A DNA stretch of 64,000 nucleotides from JAHEEL01 sp942491345 (GCA_942491345.1 CALOAN010000036.1:62001-126000), one strand, 5' to 3'; counted from the stretch's first letter, positions 56,516 to 64,000 are shown. Made by a program: numbers and translations. The notes: a model not told the origin generated them from the sequence alone.

Positions 56516-56680
56516 ACACCGAGCACTGGCAGCCGGCGGCTACCCGACCGGCCCGGGTACACTCCCGGTCGTACACCGCCGACCGCACTCCGGTTCGGCG
56601 AAGAAAGCGGCCAACCGGCTGCCAGATCCTGTCCCCACGGGGACCATTCGCGCCGCGAATGTCCAGAGGAGTTGATATCG
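56516..56680 (+). promoter_or_regulatory. Leader of the rpsF-ssb-rpsR-rplI unit
   Basis: This 165-bp leader holds a hairpin GTCCCC-AC-GGGGAC (56631-56644) and an AGAGGAG ribosome binding site before rpsF. S6/S18-binding leaders with a CCG-bulged stem are known upstream of rpsF in many bacteria; the CGGCC-AACC-GGCTG stretch near 56608-56621 might serve, but I cannot confirm the motif. Confidence 0.3.
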
Positions 56681-56974
56681 ATGCGCTCATATGAGCTGAT
56701 GATCATCCACCGGCCCGACATGGTCGAGACGGATGTCCGCAAACAGGTCGAGGAAGTCTCCGCGACGATCGACACGAGCGGCAACGTCACCGGAACCGAT
56801 TTCTGGGGCAAGCGACGCTTCGCCTATGAGATCGATCACATGAACGAGGGCTACTACTCGGTCGTGGACTTCGAGGGAGAGACGGTTCTCGTCGACGCGC
56901 TCGATCGGGCGCTGTCGCTCTCAGATGCCGTCGTCCGCCACAAGATGGTCCGGAGACACGATCGAGAGAGTTGA
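56681..56974 (+). CDS. rpsF: 30S ribosomal protein S6
   Basis: The 97-residue protein starts MRSYELMIIHRPDMVETDVR, with GTDFWGKRRFAYEIDHMNEG and YYSVVDFEGE, the ferredoxin-like S6 fold. AGAGGAG lies about 7 nt upstream of the ATG at 56681. It opens the standard rpsF-ssb-rpsR-rplI unit. S6 pairs with S18 on the 30S platform. Confidence 0.95.
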   Translation: MRSYELMIIHRPDMVETDVRKQVEEVSATIDTSGNVTGTDFWGKRRFAYEIDHMNEGYYSVVDFEGETVLVDALDRALSLSDAVVRHKMVRRHDRES

Positions 56975-57032
56975 TTCCTGTCACACGCTCCCTTCATGAT
57001 GGAGGGGAGTAGGGGAAGAGAGAAGAGAGAAC

Positions 57033-57491
57033 ATGAGCAATGTGAACAGTGTGACCCTGATCGGCAACCTCGTTGAAGATCCCGAGCTGCGATTCACCCC
57101 CAGCGGTGTAGCAATGACCAAGGTCCGTTTCGCCGTCAACAAGCGGTATCAGAGCCAGGGCGAATGGCAAGAAGAGACGAGCTTCTTTGGCGGTACCTGC
57201 TGGCGAGACTTGGGCGAGAACGTCGCGGAATCCCTGACCAAGGGCGCGCGCGTCATCGTCGTCGGGGAGTTGCAGCAGCGCTCCTGGGAGACTCAGGATG
57301 GGGACAAGCGGTCGATCATCGAAGTGGACATCAAAGAGATCGGTCCTTCCCTGCGTTGGGCCACCACAACCGTGACGAAGACACCTCGTGCCGACGGCGG
57401 CTGGTCTGGTGGAAGCCAGGACCAGAGCCCGAGCCAGCCGGCCGCTCCGGTCGCTCGCACGGACTATGGGCCCGACGAGGCGCCCTTCTAA
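57033..57491 (+). CDS. ssb: Single-stranded DNA-binding protein
   Basis: The 152-residue protein has an OB fold (MSNVNSVTLIGNLVEDPELR; GVAMTKVRFAVNKRY; FFGGTCWRDLGENVAESLTK; VVGELQQRSWETQDGDKRSI) and a flexible Gly/Ser/Gln/Pro linker that ends in the acidic protein-interaction tip YGPDEAPF. It protects single-stranded DNA and recruits partners. It lies between rpsF and rpsR as usual. Confidence 0.95.
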   Translation: MSNVNSVTLIGNLVEDPELRFTPSGVAMTKVRFAVNKRYQSQGEWQEETSFFGGTCWRDLGENVAESLTKGARVIVVGELQQRSWETQDGDKRSIIEVDIKEIGPSLRWATTTVTKTPRADGGWSGGSQDQSPSQPAAPVARTDYGPDEAPF

Positions 57492-57503
57492 AGGAGAACA
57501 TCG

Positions 57504-57773
57504 ATGCCGAAATCTAGGAGTACCAAGAGGCGCCGCCGTCCGGTCTTCGACAACCGTCGTCGGAAGCGGATCGTCTACCGCTTCAAGGATGACGAGTTTG
57601 TCGACTACAAGGACGTTGCGCTGCTGCGCAAGTTCATGTCCGACCGCGGCAAGATCCGTTCGCGTCGGGTCACCGGCCTGAGCGAGAAACGTCAGCGGGA
57701 AGTGGCGACGGCTATCAAGAACGCCCGAGAGATGGCGCTGCTGCCCTACCTGGCGACGAGGTCGAAGTCATGA
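57504..57773 (+). CDS. rpsR: 30S ribosomal protein S18
   Basis: The 89-residue protein has a basic N-terminus (MPKSRSTKRRRRPVFDNRRR), the core VDYKDVALLRKFMSDRGKIR and SRRVTGLSEKRQREVATAIK. No CxxC zinc motif is seen, so it is the zinc-independent form. Its 3' end overlaps rplI by 4 nt. Confidence 0.95.
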   Translation: MPKSRSTKRRRRPVFDNRRRKRIVYRFKDDEFVDYKDVALLRKFMSDRGKIRSRRVTGLSEKRQREVATAIKNAREMALLPYLATRSKS

Positions 57774-58216
57774 AGGTCATCCTCATCAAGGACGTCGACG
57801 ACCTCGGCAACAAGGGTGAGGTTGTCAACGTCGCAGACGGATACGCACGCAACTATCTCGTGCCCCGGTCGCTCGCCGTCAAGGCGACGGACGGAGCGCT
57901 TCGCCAGGCCGAGGCCATGCGCGTTGCACGCGAGGAAGCCCTCATCGCCGCCCGTCAGGAAGCGGAGGGCTACGCACAGTCGCTCACCGGAACTCGGGTG
58001 GTTGTTGCGGCTCGCGCCGGAGACGAAGGGAAGCTCTTCGGGTCGATCGGCGATGGGGACATCGCAGCGGCGATCACGAAGTTCACCGGGATCACGGTCG
58101 ACCGCAAGATCGTAGAAATCGATGCCCCCATCCGGGAGATCGGTCTCCACGAGGTAATGCTTCGGCCACATCCTGAGGTCGAATTTGCGGTTACGCTGGA
58201 TGTGATTCCGGCGTAG
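57770..58216 (+). CDS. rplI: 50S ribosomal protein L9
   Basis: The 148-residue protein starts MKVILIKDVDDLGNKGEVVN, with the signature VADGYARNYLVPRSLAVKAT, the long connecting helix (about 40-75) and the C-terminal domain (GKLFGSIGDGDIAAAITKFT; IREIGLHEVMLRPHPEVEF). It ends the ribosomal unit; a GC-rich hairpin follows 24 bp later. Confidence 0.95.
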   Translation: MKVILIKDVDDLGNKGEVVNVADGYARNYLVPRSLAVKATDGALRQAEAMRVAREEALIAARQEAEGYAQSLTGTRVVVAARAGDEGKLFGSIGDGDIAAAITKFTGITVDRKIVEIDAPIREIGLHEVMLRPHPEVEFAVTLDVIPA

Positions 58217-58239
58217 CTGGCGCCAACGCGAAAACAGTC

Positions 58240-58261
58240 GGGCCCGTCACACGGCGGGCCC
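58240..58261 (+). terminator. GC-rich hairpin after rplI
   Basis: GGGCCCG (58240-58246) and CGGGCCC (58255-58261) form a perfect 7-bp stem with an 8-nt loop, 24 bp after the rplI stop. It has no T-run, so termination strength is uncertain. Confidence 0.5.
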
Positions 58262-58280
58262 GCTTCGCGTCCCCCGCGTA

Positions 58281-58445
58281 CCCAGGGTTCTTGACCTCGT
58301 ATGCGGCGCTGTCAGCCCACAGAACGGCTGGCGCTGTGAACCCAGGGTTCTTGACCCCGTATGCGGCGCTGTCAGCCCACAGAAACGGCTGGCGCTGTGA
58401 ACCCAGGGTTCTTGACCTCGTATGCGGCGCTGTCAGCCCACAGAA
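58281..58445. repeat. 60-bp tandem repeat (2.7 copies) between rplI and dnaB
   Basis: Copies start at 58281 (60 bp), 58341 (61 bp) and 58402 (44 bp, cut short). Each begins CCCAGGGTTCTTGACCTCGT and continues ATGCGGCGCTGTCAGCCCAC. They differ by one substitution (TCGT/CCGT) and one inserted A. Each full copy has CAGCC...GGCTG that can form a small hairpin. The open frame running through them is not a credible N-terminal part of dnaB because the 61-bp unit shifts frame. Confidence 0.9.
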
Positions 58446-58638
58446 TGCGGCGTCAACCGAACAGCGCGAAAACAAAACCCGGGACGCGGAAAACAGTTGG
58501 CCCGAGGTGGATCGATCGAAGGCTCCGGGTCGTAGACTCGCCGCACTTCTGACGGCGCATGGGTGTTCGACGTGTTTTCTGTCACACCAGCGTGCCACGA
58601 TGGTGGCAGCGGGTCGGAAACGAACGAACGGAGGATAT
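58446..58638. other. Upstream region of dnaB
   Basis: The rest of the 422-bp rplI-dnaB gap carries no gene that I can support. It contains a GGAGG ribosome binding site at 58630-58634 directly before dnaB. I see no clear -35/-10 pair. Confidence 0.4.
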
Positions 58639-60000
58639 GTGACGAGTGTGGCTGAACGCCCAGCGGGGGCGCGCGGGCTCCAAGTGCCGCCGCACAGCGT
58701 CGAAGCCGAGGAGTCCGTCCTCGGAGCCGTTCTCCTGTCCGCGGACGCAGCCAATATCGCACTCGAGAAGCTCAAGGCCGAGGACTTCTACCGGCCGGCC
58801 CACCAGCAAGTCTTCGAGGCTGTCCATACGCTGTTCGACGCAAACGAGCCGATCGACGCCGTCACCGTTTCCGAGATGCTGCGACGCGATGGTGCGCTGG
58901 AGCGACTCGGCGGTGTCGCCTTCCTCACCCGCCTCCTCGACACCGTCCCGACCACATCCAACGTCGACTACTACGCCGGGATCGTTGAAGAGCACGCGCT
59001 TCGTCGACGTCTCATGCAGGTCGGCGGCACCATCGGTGGAATCGCCTCCGAGATGAGTGAACCTATCGCTGATGTCATCGACCGGGCGGAGCAGGAAGTG
59101 TTCCAAGTTGCAGAGCGTCGCGTGGGCGAAGGCCTGGCACCAATCGATCCACTCCTCGGCCCGGCGATCGAGCGCGCAGAAGAGCTGCAGCGGCTTGGTT
59201 CCGAGGTCACCGGCCTTTCGACCGGGTTCCGGGACCTCGACCGGAAGCTGGCCGGACTCCATCCGACAAACCTCGTGGTTATTGCGGCCCGTCCCGGCAT
59301 GGGAAAGACGACGCTCGCCCTCAATATCGCTGAGAACGTCGCTCGAAACGATCAGCCGGTTGCGATCTTCTCGCTTGAGATGAGCCGCGAGGAAGTGGTG
59401 TCCCGCATGCTCTGCGCCAACGGCAGGATCGACTCGCAGCGCCTGCGCACCGGCCGCCTGTCGGAAGGCGACTTCACGAAGCTCTCCAACGCGGCGAGTG
59501 CGCTCTACAAGAAGCCGATCTTCGTGGATGATTCCCCCGGTCTCACGGTCACGGAGATCAGGGCGAAGTCGCGCCGCCTGCGTCGCCGACCCGGTCTCGG
59601 GCTCGTCATCGTCGACTACCTTCAGCTCATGAACAGCTCTGGGGGCGAGAACCGTCAACAGGAGATCGCGCTGATCTCACGGTCGCTCAAGAACCTGGCA
59701 CGGGAGCTTCACGTCCCGGTGATTGCCGTCTCGCAGCTCAATCGGTCGCTGGAGAGCCGGGAGGACAAGCGCCCTCGCCTGGGTGACCTTCGCGAGTCCG
59801 GGGCAATCGAGCAGGACGCCGACGTTGTGCTGTTCATCTATCGTGACGAGGCATACAACCCGGACAAGGTGGAGTCGAAGGGCATCGCCGAGGTCGTCAT
59901 CGCCAAACACCGCCAGGGAGCAGTCGGGAAAGTGCAGATGACCTTCCTCCCAGAGTTCACCCTGTTTGCCGACATGGGAAGGGACGTTCCGATCACATGA
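58639..60000 (+). CDS. dnaB: Replicative DNA helicase DnaB
   Basis: The GTG at 58639 gives a 453-residue protein starting VTSVAERPAGARGLQVPPHS, preceded by GGAGG. The N-terminal primase-contact domain (EESVLGAVLLSADAANIALE) is followed by the RecA-like core with Walker A ARPGMGKTTLALNIA, FSLEMSREEVVSRMLC, Walker B LVIVDYLQLM, VIAVSQLNRSLESREDKRPR and SGAIEQDADVVLFIYRDE. There is no intein. It is coupled by a 4-nt overlap to an SH3-like gene downstream. Confidence 0.95.
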   Translation: MTSVAERPAGARGLQVPPHSVEAEESVLGAVLLSADAANIALEKLKAEDFYRPAHQQVFEAVHTLFDANEPIDAVTVSEMLRRDGALERLGGVAFLTRLLDTVPTTSNVDYYAGIVEEHALRRRLMQVGGTIGGIASEMSEPIADVIDRAEQEVFQVAERRVGEGLAPIDPLLGPAIERAEELQRLGSEVTGLSTGFRDLDRKLAGLHPTNLVVIAARPGMGKTTLALNIAENVARNDQPVAIFSLEMSREEVVSRMLCANGRIDSQRLRTGRLSEGDFTKLSNAASALYKKPIFVDDSPGLTVTEIRAKSRRLRRRPGLGLVIVDYLQLMNSSGGENRQQEIALISRSLKNLARELHVPVIAVSQLNRSLESREDKRPRLGDLRESGAIEQDADVVLFIYRDEAYNPDKVESKGIAEVVIAKHRQGAVGKVQMTFLPEFTLFADMGRDVPIT

Positions 60001-60347
60001 CGGGTATCAGACTCGCTGTTGTAGAGGCGTGGCATCCGGCTGATAGGGAACCGCTCGTCCTCAAGGAAGGGGACCACGTGAAGGTCGGGCACCACGACAC
60101 CGAGTGGACGGCCTACCGCTGGTGCACCGGCGACGACGGCACGAGCGGCTGGGTGCCCCTCGACTACCTCGTGATCGACGACTACGGCGGTGGCACCGTG
60201 ACGGTCGACTATTCCACCGAAGAACTCGCCGTCGAAGTGGACGCCGTGGTATCCGGCTACCAAACGGCTGGATCCTGGACTTGGTGCGTCGCCGACGACG
60301 GGTCGGCAGGGTGGGTGCCGAACCGAGCGCTCAGCCGGGTGAAGTAG
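59997..60347 (+). CDS. Tandem SH3-like domain protein coupled to dnaB
   Basis: The 116-residue protein contains two SH3-like repeats: VLKEGDHVKVGHHDTEWTAY with RWCTGDDGTSGWVPLDYLVI, and YSTEELAVEVDAVVSGYQTA with SWTWCVADDGSAGWVPNRAL. The GWVP motif in each repeat is the classical SH3 signature. It probably mediates protein binding. Its ATG overlaps the dnaB stop (ATGA), so the two are co-translated; a replication-linked role is only an inference from that. Confidence 0.8.
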   Translation: MTGIRLAVVEAWHPADREPLVLKEGDHVKVGHHDTEWTAYRWCTGDDGTSGWVPLDYLVIDDYGGGTVTVDYSTEELAVEVDAVVSGYQTAGSWTWCVADDGSAGWVPNRALSRVK

Positions 60348-60356
60348 GCGATCGGG

Positions 60357-60983
60357 TCAAGACCTGAGCCGATGGGCGATCGCGCCTGCGCCGACGACAA
60401 ACGCTGCTCCTGCAGCAACCGGCAACCAAACCCACCGCAAGTCCCCGGGTTCCTCGTCGCATCGGTCGATGAGATCGAGCCGCACGAGGCGATAGTCGGC
60501 AGTTGCGGCGTCGATCTCAGCATCCGTCATCGTCTTCGGATTCAGACCGAAGGCTCTTGCGGCGAACCCTGAATCGACCAACACGCGGCGAATTCGATCT
60601 CTCGCGCCGGCTTCGTCGGTCACGTCGGCGACGCGGGCGACCCATGCACCGTCCGGCAGCCACACGACCACCCGCCCCGCGGCGAGGGCGTTTCGATACC
60701 AATCCGACCGCGTTCCGAATGCCGCAAGGCAGAACCGGCTCCGGCGCTCCTGGGTGAAGTTGAGCGGCGTGAGGTAGCGAGTCCCGCTCGTTCGGCCGTG
60801 GTGCTCGATCACAAGGATGCGGCCGCCGACGGACGGCCACGCATCGGCCCAACGTCCGAGGCCCAGGCGCCACATCAACACCATCACGCGGTTCATCGAC
60901 CGGAACATCTTCCGGAGACGATCCATGACGGGCTCACTGAGGACTTTCTCGTAGCGGCGGGCGACCGCCGGGGTTCGGCTCAT
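60357..60983 (-). CDS. Deazaflavin-dependent (DDN-like, FDOR-A) oxidoreductase with membrane tail
   Basis: The 208-residue protein has ILVIEHHGRTSGTRYLTPLN and FCLAAFGTRSDWYRNALAAG, the pattern of DDN-type nitroreductases that bind coenzyme F420. N-terminal helices (about 20-45) may lie on the membrane, and a C-terminal hydrophobic helix (about 183-203) suggests anchoring. In mycobacteria relatives reduce quinones. F420 use is from family knowledge. Confidence 0.8.
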   Translation of the reverse strand: MSRTPAVARRYEKVLSEPVMDRLRKMFRSMNRVMVLMWRLGLGRWADAWPSVGGRILVIEHHGRTSGTRYLTPLNFTQERRSRFCLAAFGTRSDWYRNALAAGRVVVWLPDGAWVARVADVTDEAGARDRIRRVLVDSGFAARAFGLNPKTMTDAEIDAATADYRLVRLDLIDRCDEEPGDLRWVWLPVAAGAAFVVGAGAIAHRLRS

Positions 60984-61119
60984 GAGTACGGTCTACAACT
61001 CGCTGGGCAGGCCGACCAGGGTCGAACGCCAGGTGATCGTCAGGGCCGCTCGGGCGCTTGGGCGCCACAGCTGCCGAGTCGGCATCCGCACGAGGCCGCT
61101 CCGGAGGGCAGCACGTATC

Positions 61120-61593
61120 ATGGAGGGCATGACCAGCAGTGAATACCTCCTCCGTGAGGCCCGCAATCAGGGCCCGTCAATACCCAAGAAACCGAGGCGG
61201 AGGACCGCCGTGGTCGCCTGCATGGACACTCGGGTTGATCCGTGGAAGATCGTCGACGCCGAAGCCGGCGACGTTCACACGATCCGCAATGCCGGCGCCA
61301 TCGTGACCGACGACGTGGTCCGATCGCTCATCGCATCGACGCAGATGCTCGCCGTGGATCGGGTTCAGGTTGTTATGCACACCGACTGCGGGATGCAGGG
61401 CCTGACCCAACCTGTGGTCGAGGAGCAGCTTGGACCGGTCCCCTATGACTTCGGCGGTTTTGTCTCGCTCGAGGATGAGCTCCGGCGCGGCGTTGCGCGG
61501 CTGCGATCGGAACCCCTCATCGACGCCCCCAAGGGAATCACGGGCTTCGTCTATGACATCGATACCGGCGAGCTGCGTCTCGTTGTTCCGTAG
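61120..61593 (+). CDS. Beta-class carbonic anhydrase
   Basis: The 157-residue enzyme (MEGMTSSEYLLREARNQGPS) has the zinc ligands and dyad in VVACMDTRVDP (Cys, Asp, Arg) and QVVMHTDCGMQG (His, Cys), plus HTIRNAGAIVTDDVVRSLIA. It closely follows the layout of mycobacterial Rv1284 (short type). It interconverts CO2 and bicarbonate. ATG at 61120 has GGAGGG upstream; ATG at 61129 is the alternative, three residues shorter. Confidence 0.88.
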   Translation: MEGMTSSEYLLREARNQGPSIPKKPRRRTAVVACMDTRVDPWKIVDAEAGDVHTIRNAGAIVTDDVVRSLIASTQMLAVDRVQVVMHTDCGMQGLTQPVVEEQLGPVPYDFGGFVSLEDELRRGVARLRSEPLIDAPKGITGFVYDIDTGELRLVVP

Positions 61594-61651
61594 CACCGGG
61601 CATCGGAGCAGAGCGAGGACGGTTGCGACCCTTTCCAAGGCCGGGTTCGGG

Positions 61652-61657
61652 TAGCGT
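61652..61657 (+). promoter_or_regulatory. Leaderless-type -10 box for the DinB-family gene
   Basis: TAGCGT ends 7 nt before the ATG at 61665, with no ribosome binding site in between. Confidence 0.45.
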
Positions 61658-61664
61658 CAGATCC

Positions 61665-62168
61665 ATGGAGATACGCAAAGCCCCTAGGACCGGCCCCGGG
61701 AAGGACATGTTGCTGACGTTGCTCGACAACAACCGAGCTGTGATGGTGTGGAAGCTCGACGGCCTCACGCTCGAAGAGGCGAGGCGGCCCGTTGTCGCCT
61801 CGGGAACAAGCATGCTCGGTCTCGTGAAGCACCTCGCGTACGTAGAACGGTGGTGGTTCGACGACTTCTTCGCGGGTAACGCCGTCGACTATCCCTGGTC
61901 CGAGGAGGATCCCGACGCGGACTTCCGAACCGAGGAGGGCGAGACCGTCGCCGACGTGATCTCGCTCTACACCGAAGCCGTGGCGCGATCCAACGAACTC
62001 GTGGCTGAAGCCCATATGGACGACCTCTCGGTTGGGAGTCGTGGCGGAGAGCAGTTCGCGCTCCGCTGGATCGTTGCCCACATGATCGAGGAAACGGCGC
62101 GCCACGCGGGTCACGCCGACATCATTCGTGAAATGATCGACGGGACCACCGGCGACTACCCCGAATAG
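61665..62168 (+). CDS. DinB/DUF664-family protein
   Basis: Starting at MEIRKAPRTGPGKDMLLTLL, the 167-residue protein is a four-helix bundle with the metal-site histidines in MLGLVKHLAYVERWWF and ALRWIVAHMIEETARHAGHA. DinB-like proteins in actinobacteria include mycothiol- or bacillithiol-dependent S-transferases; the exact reaction is unknown. The 3' end overlaps the convergent hydrolase gene by 13 bp. Confidence 0.85.
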   Translation: MEIRKAPRTGPGKDMLLTLLDNNRAVMVWKLDGLTLEEARRPVVASGTSMLGLVKHLAYVERWWFDDFFAGNAVDYPWSEEDPDADFRTEEGETVADVISLYTEAVARSNELVAEAHMDDLSVGSRGGEQFALRWIVAHMIEETARHAGHADIIREMIDGTTGDYPE

Positions 62169-62890
62169 GGTTCCCCGCTCGCCAAGTGACGGTCGAAGAA
62201 CGCCACGATGCGGCGCCTCGCTTTGACAGCAGACTCATCGTGGTATTCCGATGTCGAAAGCTTCCCCATCACCAGGGACCACAGTGGCGCTTCGGCTGGA
62301 TCGTGATCGTTCAGAAAGGAGTGGCCGGCGTCCGGGTAGACGGTGACGTCGTGATCCACGCCGTGGAAAGCGAGTGCGCCCGCAAGGCGGGCTGGCGCAC
62401 GCCGCAGCGTTGGGTCCTTCGCCCCGTAGCTCCCGACGATTGGACACGCGTCCGCGAGCAGGTCCATCGCATCCTTCGGGACGTCGCCGTAGTTGACACT
62501 CGAGGCGTTGAAATCACCGCTCGCAGCAAGCAGCAGGGCGAAGCCGCCTCCGAGGCAGAACCCGATTACGCCGACGCGACCGCTGCACGTGGGCTGCTCG
62601 AGCAGCCACGACCGCACCGTGGCGAAGTCGTCGAACACCCCACCCTTGCGAGCGATCGCCTCCCGCATGGCAGCGAACATACACCGGAGCCGGCCACCCC
62701 AGTAGTACAGATCGGGGGCAACGGCAAGGTACCCGGATTGTGCCAGCCAGTCGGCCTGGGCCCGCAGATCGGTGGTCATGCCCAACGCGTCCGAGATCAC
62801 AACAACACCCGGCCACGGTCCCTCGGCCGACGGTGTTGCCACATAGAGCGGCATGTCGCCGCGAGCTCCCTGGATCGTGACCTCGGCCAT
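62156..62890 (-). CDS. Dienelactone-hydrolase-family protein
   Basis: Starting at MAEVTIQGARGDMPLYVATP (ATG at 62890), the 244-residue alpha/beta hydrolase has the nucleophile elbow VIGFCLGGGFALLLA (Cys nucleophile), the acid in IVGSYGAKDPTL and the base in DAGHSFLNDHD. The Cys-Asp-His triad is that of dienelactone hydrolase, but the family also contains esterases of unknown substrate. It is convergent with the DinB gene. Confidence 0.88.
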   Translation of the reverse strand: MAEVTIQGARGDMPLYVATPSAEGPWPGVVVISDALGMTTDLRAQADWLAQSGYLAVAPDLYYWGGRLRCMFAAMREAIARKGGVFDDFATVRSWLLEQPTCSGRVGVIGFCLGGGFALLLAASGDFNASSVNYGDVPKDAMDLLADACPIVGSYGAKDPTLRRAPARLAGALAFHGVDHDVTVYPDAGHSFLNDHDPAEAPLWSLVMGKLSTSEYHDESAVKARRRIVAFFDRHLASGEPYSG

Positions 62891-62975
62891 CGCCGCCCCT
62901 CTCGTGTTCTGCCGTCGGCAGGAATCTTCCCACACCGAGAGTTGTGTCGCTCCCGTGGGCGTCCGGTACCGCCGG

Positions 62976-62981
62976 TAGCCT
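62976..62981 (+). promoter_or_regulatory. Leaderless-type -10 box for the EamA transporter
   Basis: TAGCCT ends 6 nt before the GTG at 62988, without a Shine-Dalgarno sequence. Confidence 0.4.
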
Positions 62982-62987
62982 TCCAGC

Positions 62988-63869
62988 GTGCTTCAAGGGA
63001 TCAAGAGAACTCGGGTGATAGCCGTACTCTCGCTCGCGCTGCTCGCGATCGCATGGGGAGCAATTCCCCTGTTCGTGCGCACCGAGACACCTCCGACGCA
63101 CCTCGTTGCGATGCGGGTCACGCTCGGAGCCGTCGTTCTTCTGTTCTTCTCGGCAGCCACGTCCCGCCTCACGATCCCGACGCTTGCGAGAGCACGCCTG
63201 GTCGTCCTGGGAGTGCTGCTCGCAGCACATTGGCTGTTCTTCTTTCTCTCCCTCAACCTCACAACCGTCGCGGTCTCGCTTGCAATCGTCTACGTCGGAC
63301 CCGTCCTCGCTGCCGCGTTCGCCGGTCCTGTCCTCCACGAACGTGTGAGCTGGCACGCATACGCCGGGCTCGCTGTGGCAGTCGTGGGCATGTTCTTCGT
63401 CGTTCGTCCCGGGGCAGGCGCCACAATCGGGGGTGTCGCAGCCGCCGCAGTCTCGGGAGTGCTGCTCGCGGTGCTCATGCTCCTCGGCAAGCCGCTCGCC
63501 GCCGATCTCGGGGGGTTGGCTGTGGCGACGTGGGAACTGGTTGTTGCGTCGATCGTGTTGGCCCCATTCACGGTTCAAGCAGTGCGATTCTCTGGCGACG
63601 CCTGGCCACAGTTCCTGATCCTCGGTGCACTCTTCACCGGTGTTGCGGGCGCGGTGTACTGGTCGTCGATGCGACAACTGCCGGTTGCTGTGGTCTCGGT
63701 GGTCATGTATCTCGAGCCGGCAGCGGCCGTGGTATGGGCTGCCGCTTTCCTCAGCGAGCAGCCGGATCCGCTGGCCTGGCTCGGTGTTGGTCTGGTTGTT
63801 GCCGCGGGCAGTATCGCATCCCGAGGCGCGACGGAAAAGGACGTGGTAGTCGCTCCCGAGATCCTCTAG
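62988..63869 (+). CDS. EamA-family (drug/metabolite) transporter
   Basis: The 293-residue protein has ten predicted membrane helices in two EamA repeats: the first from IAVLSLALLAIAWGAIPLFV to AVVGMFFVV, the second from GVAAAAVSGVLLAVLMLLGK to GVGLVVAAGSIA. The motif YVGPVLAAAFAG and, in the second half, YLEPAAAVVWAAAFLSEQP are typical. It probably exports a small metabolite; the substrate cannot be read. The start is GTG at 62988. Confidence 0.9.
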   Translation: MLQGIKRTRVIAVLSLALLAIAWGAIPLFVRTETPPTHLVAMRVTLGAVVLLFFSAATSRLTIPTLARARLVVLGVLLAAHWLFFFLSLNLTTVAVSLAIVYVGPVLAAAFAGPVLHERVSWHAYAGLAVAVVGMFFVVRPGAGATIGGVAAAAVSGVLLAVLMLLGKPLAADLGGLAVATWELVVASIVLAPFTVQAVRFSGDAWPQFLILGALFTGVAGAVYWSSMRQLPVAVVSVVMYLEPAAAVVWAAAFLSEQPDPLAWLGVGLVVAAGSIASRGATEKDVVVAPEIL

Positions 63870-63883
63870 GAGCAAGCAGCTTC

Positions 63884-64000
63884 TCAGAACTTCCCCGAGT
63901 TGACCCATTCGGTTTCGGGTCCAATCGGTTCGGCCGCATCCCAGTGTTCGACGATGAGCCCATCCGCAATCCGAAAGAGGTCTGCTTGGGCGTATGGAGT
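63884..64000 (-). CDS. SnoaL-like (NTF2-fold) protein, 5' partial
   Basis: The gene enters from the right edge; only the last 38 codons are in the window (TPYAQADLFRIADGLIVEHW, then DAAEPIGPETEWVNSGKF). The IADGLIVEHWD segment is typical of the C-terminal strand of SnoaL-like/nuclear-transport-factor-2-fold proteins annotated as aldol-condensation-like enzymes. It is convergent with the EamA gene. Assignment rests on a short piece. Confidence 0.6.
   Translation of the reverse strand, partial: TPYAQADLFRIADGLIVEHWDAAEPIGPETEWVNSGKF

Noticed and set aside
58291..58638. Long N-terminal extension of dnaB containing repeated YAALSAHR-type peptides
   Set aside because: The repeats are non-coding 60/61-bp units; the 61-bp copy shifts frame, and family homology starts after the GTG at 58639.
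62514..63908. 464-codon minus-strand frame across the EamA gene and hydrolase
   Set aside because: Antisense shadow with low-complexity His/Glu/Arg composition; the membrane protein on the plus strand is clear.
1..64000. CRISPR arrays, tRNA/rRNA genes, insertion sequences, prophage or toxin-antitoxin pairs
   Set aside because: No spacer-repeat pattern, tRNA-like T-arm in an intergenic space, transposase, integrase or recognisable toxin family was found on either strand.

Overview
The window comes from a high-GC Gram-positive (actinobacterial) chromosome and contains its replication origin region. Supporting signs are the gene order dnaA-dnaN-recF-dciA-gyrB-gyrA followed by a DUF3566 membrane protein, the rpmH-rnpA-yidD-yidC-jag-rsmG-parA-parB run on the other side, the block sigM/anti-sigma/trxB/trxA/cwlM that also flanks parAB in mycobacteria, ino1 next to a PadR regulator, a UvrD2-type helicase with HRDC domain, F420-type oxidoreductase folds, and many genes with a TANNNT box 6-9 nt before the start codon (leaderless transcripts). 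The exact class cannot be fixed by eye; an early-branching lineage such as Acidimicrobiia is my inference. No rRNA, tRNA, CRISPR, prophage or insertion sequence was seen.

Layout. 1-7 kb: end of a VIT1/CCC1-like protein, a cobalamin importer btuFCD (minus strand) under a cobalamin riboswitch, a small two-gene unknown module, and a thioredoxin/NHL-repeat lipoprotein. 6.5-16.1 kb: DUF3566, gyrA, gyrB, dciA, recF, dnaN, oriC and dnaA, all pointing left. 16.1-21 kb: rpmH to parB, all pointing right, with a parS site at the start of rsmG. 21-27.2 kb: a leftward envelope/redox-stress run (GNAT, stand-alone pseudokinase, ECF sigma, anti-sigma, small membrane protein, trxB, trxA, CwlM-like protein). 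27.3-34.6 kb: deacetylase, degenerate PilT-like ATPase, RNase HI, CCA-adding enzyme, PEBP-like lipoprotein, Trx-VKOR fusion, SHOCT/DUF6325/small membrane protein. 34.7-41 kb: argCJBRGH under an ARG-box-overlapped promoter. 41-50 kb: small metabolic genes, haloalkane dehalogenase, pyrE with a long structured leader, endonuclease IV, a zinc-ribbon beta-repeat protein. 49.3-54 kb: ino1-padR and a divergent UvrD2-type helicase around a nested palindrome. 54-64 kb: FMN-binding-fold protein, panB, DUF192, rpsF-ssb-rpsR-rplI, a 60-bp tandem repeat, dnaB with an overlapping SH3-like gene, then oxidoreductase, carbonic anhydrase, DinB, dienelactone hydrolase, EamA and a partial SnoaL-like gene.

How it fits together. 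Replication initiation (DnaA, DnaN, RecF, DciA, gyrase), segregation (ParA/ParB/parS) and, about 43 kb to the right, the helicase DnaB all lie in one window. On both sides of oriC the core genes are transcribed away from the origin. The most unusual content is a set of catalytically degenerate proteins in conserved contexts: a pseudokinase without its usual MurJ partner domain, an amidase-fold protein without the usual zinc histidines, and a PilT-like ATPase with an altered Walker A lysine. Other points of interest are an rnpA without a usable ATG/GTG/TTG start, a GyrA with a replaced quinolone-contact segment, a DnaA-trio origin, and heptanucleotide tandem repeats in several intergenic spaces.
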